The notes beneath the pieces are model-generated. The model saw nothing but the letters and a program-made list of their open reading frames with translations, ran no database searches and had not been told where the DNA came from. A program made the translations under genes and the position numbers. Source: Streptomyces sp. CB01201 (GTDB taxonomy: Bacteria; Actinomycetota; Actinomycetes; Streptomycetales; Streptomycetaceae). Taken from it: DNA of 64,000 nt. Shown one piece after another: positions 63,473-64,000 of this stretch. Location: contig NZ_NNBJ01000001.1 in the NCBI RefSeq assembly GCF_002803085.1, forward strand, positions 62,001-126,000, in the 5' to 3' direction. Position 1 is the first letter of the stretch; each line of letters begins with the position of its first letter.

Positions 63473-64000
63473 TCAGCTGATGAGGCCCCGGAAGCGCCGC
63501 GACTCCTCCGCCTTCACATCGGCCGCGTACCGGTCCACGTACTCCTGGCCCGACAGCTCCATGACCTTGTACATGATCTCGTCGGTGACCGCCCGCAGCA
63601 CGGCCTTCTCGTCCTCCATCCCCTTGTACCGGGAGAAGTCGAGCGGCTCGCCGAAGCGGATCGACACCCGCTTGATCTTCGGCACGACCTGGCCGGGCGG
63701 CTGGATCTCGAAGGTGCCGACCATGGCACACGGGATCACCGGAGCCCCGCCCCGGATGGCCATCACGGCGACGCCCACCTTGCCCTTGTACAGCTTGCCG
63801 TCGGGCGAGCGGGTGCCCTCCGGGTAGATGCCGAGCAGTTCGTCCTTGGCGAGCACCCCGAGCCCCTCGCGGATCGCGGCCTTCCCGGCCTCCTTGCCGG
63901 ACCGGTCGACCGGAATCTGCCCGACCGCCCGGAAGAACGCGGCGGTCAGCCGGCCCTTGACGCCGGGCCCGGTGAAGTACTCCTGCTTGGCGAGGAAGGT
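63473..64000 (-). CDS. 1-acyl-sn-glycerol-3-phosphate acyltransferase-like protein, C-terminal part
   Basis: The visible 175 residues run off the window edge. EGTRSPDG is the block III motif, GAPVIPCAMVG block IV, and RFGEPLDFSRYKGMEDEKAV the region after it. Block I (HxxxxD) and the start lie outside. The family acylates lysophosphatidic acid to phosphatidic acid at the membrane. The C terminus is short and charged. Confidence 0.88.
   Translation of the reverse strand, partial: TFLAKQEYFTGPGVKGRLTAAFFRAVGQIPVDRSGKEAGKAAIREGLGVLAKDELLGIYPEGTRSPDGKLYKGKVGVAVMAIRGGAPVIPCAMVGTFEIQPPGQVVPKIKRVSIRFGEPLDFSRYKGMEDEKAVLRAVTDEIMYKVMELSGQEYVDRYAADVKAEESRRFRGLIS

Overview
The window reads as chromosomal DNA from a Streptomyces or very close actinomycete. 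GC is very high and concentrated at third codon positions, GTG and TTG starts are frequent, several genes look leaderless, and gene families typical of streptomycetes appear (DUF397/DUF5753/ATP-binding trio, Fxs cluster, DNRLRE secreted giant protein, secreted tripeptidyl aminopeptidase). No rRNA, tRNA, IS element or CRISPR array was recognised. Both edge genes are cut by the window.

Region 1 (1-8.8 kb) is the accessory highlight: a complete FxSxx-COOH (Fxs) locus. It holds a 63-residue precursor ending in FQSAL (fxsA), a radical SAM/SPASM cyclophane maturase with an HExxH-bearing extension (fxsB), a TIR-like protein (fxsC) and a 1324-residue protein with MinD-like, TIR-like, NB-ARC-like and TPR parts (fxsT). 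The layout resembles a NOD-like receptor joined to a RiPP peptide. Inverted repeats sharing the arm ATCCACTC lie before fxsA and between fxsB and fxsC.

Region 2 (8.8-34.8 kb) is mostly ordinary metabolism and regulation: an alpha/beta hydrolase, a CoA-binding protein, a squalene/phytoene-synthase-like enzyme, an EF-G paralogue, a YigZ protein, the SbcCD nuclease, an Lrp regulator divergent from a rhodanese, a DUF885 protein, a membrane ACT-GNAT fusion, a PhoD-type phosphatase, a second hydrolase, GntR and ROK regulators, a two-component pair divergent from an ABC exporter, Mug glycosylase and PurB.

Region 3 (35.5-47 kb) holds a 1353-residue secreted DNRLRE/Fn3/amidase protein followed by a lipoprotein, peptide deformylase, two GNAT acetyltransferases, an SGNH hydrolase, an orphan holin-like protein, two CNNM/CBS membrane proteins and a methyltransferase. 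Region 4 (47-52 kb) is the biotin locus: bioB-bioA-bioD plus a coupled VOC gene, divergent from bioF. Region 5 (52-56.5 kb) has a WhiJ/AbaA-type regulatory trio, a secreted NlpC/P60 hydrolase behind a ydaO-type c-di-AMP riboswitch, a ClpP-like subunit whose catalytic His is replaced by Arg, and an orphan Phd-type antitoxin followed by a 35-codon ORF with a strong ribosome binding site.

Region 6 (56.6-64 kb) is the urease operon ureABC-F-G-D (no ureE), then the secreted tripeptidyl aminopeptidase and the C-terminal part of a lysophospholipid acyltransferase. From memory, the order biotin-urease-tripeptidyl aminopeptidase resembles the SCO12xx region of S. coelicolor; this was not checked. The best candidate for an under-described system is the Fxs locus, whose biological role I do not know to be established.
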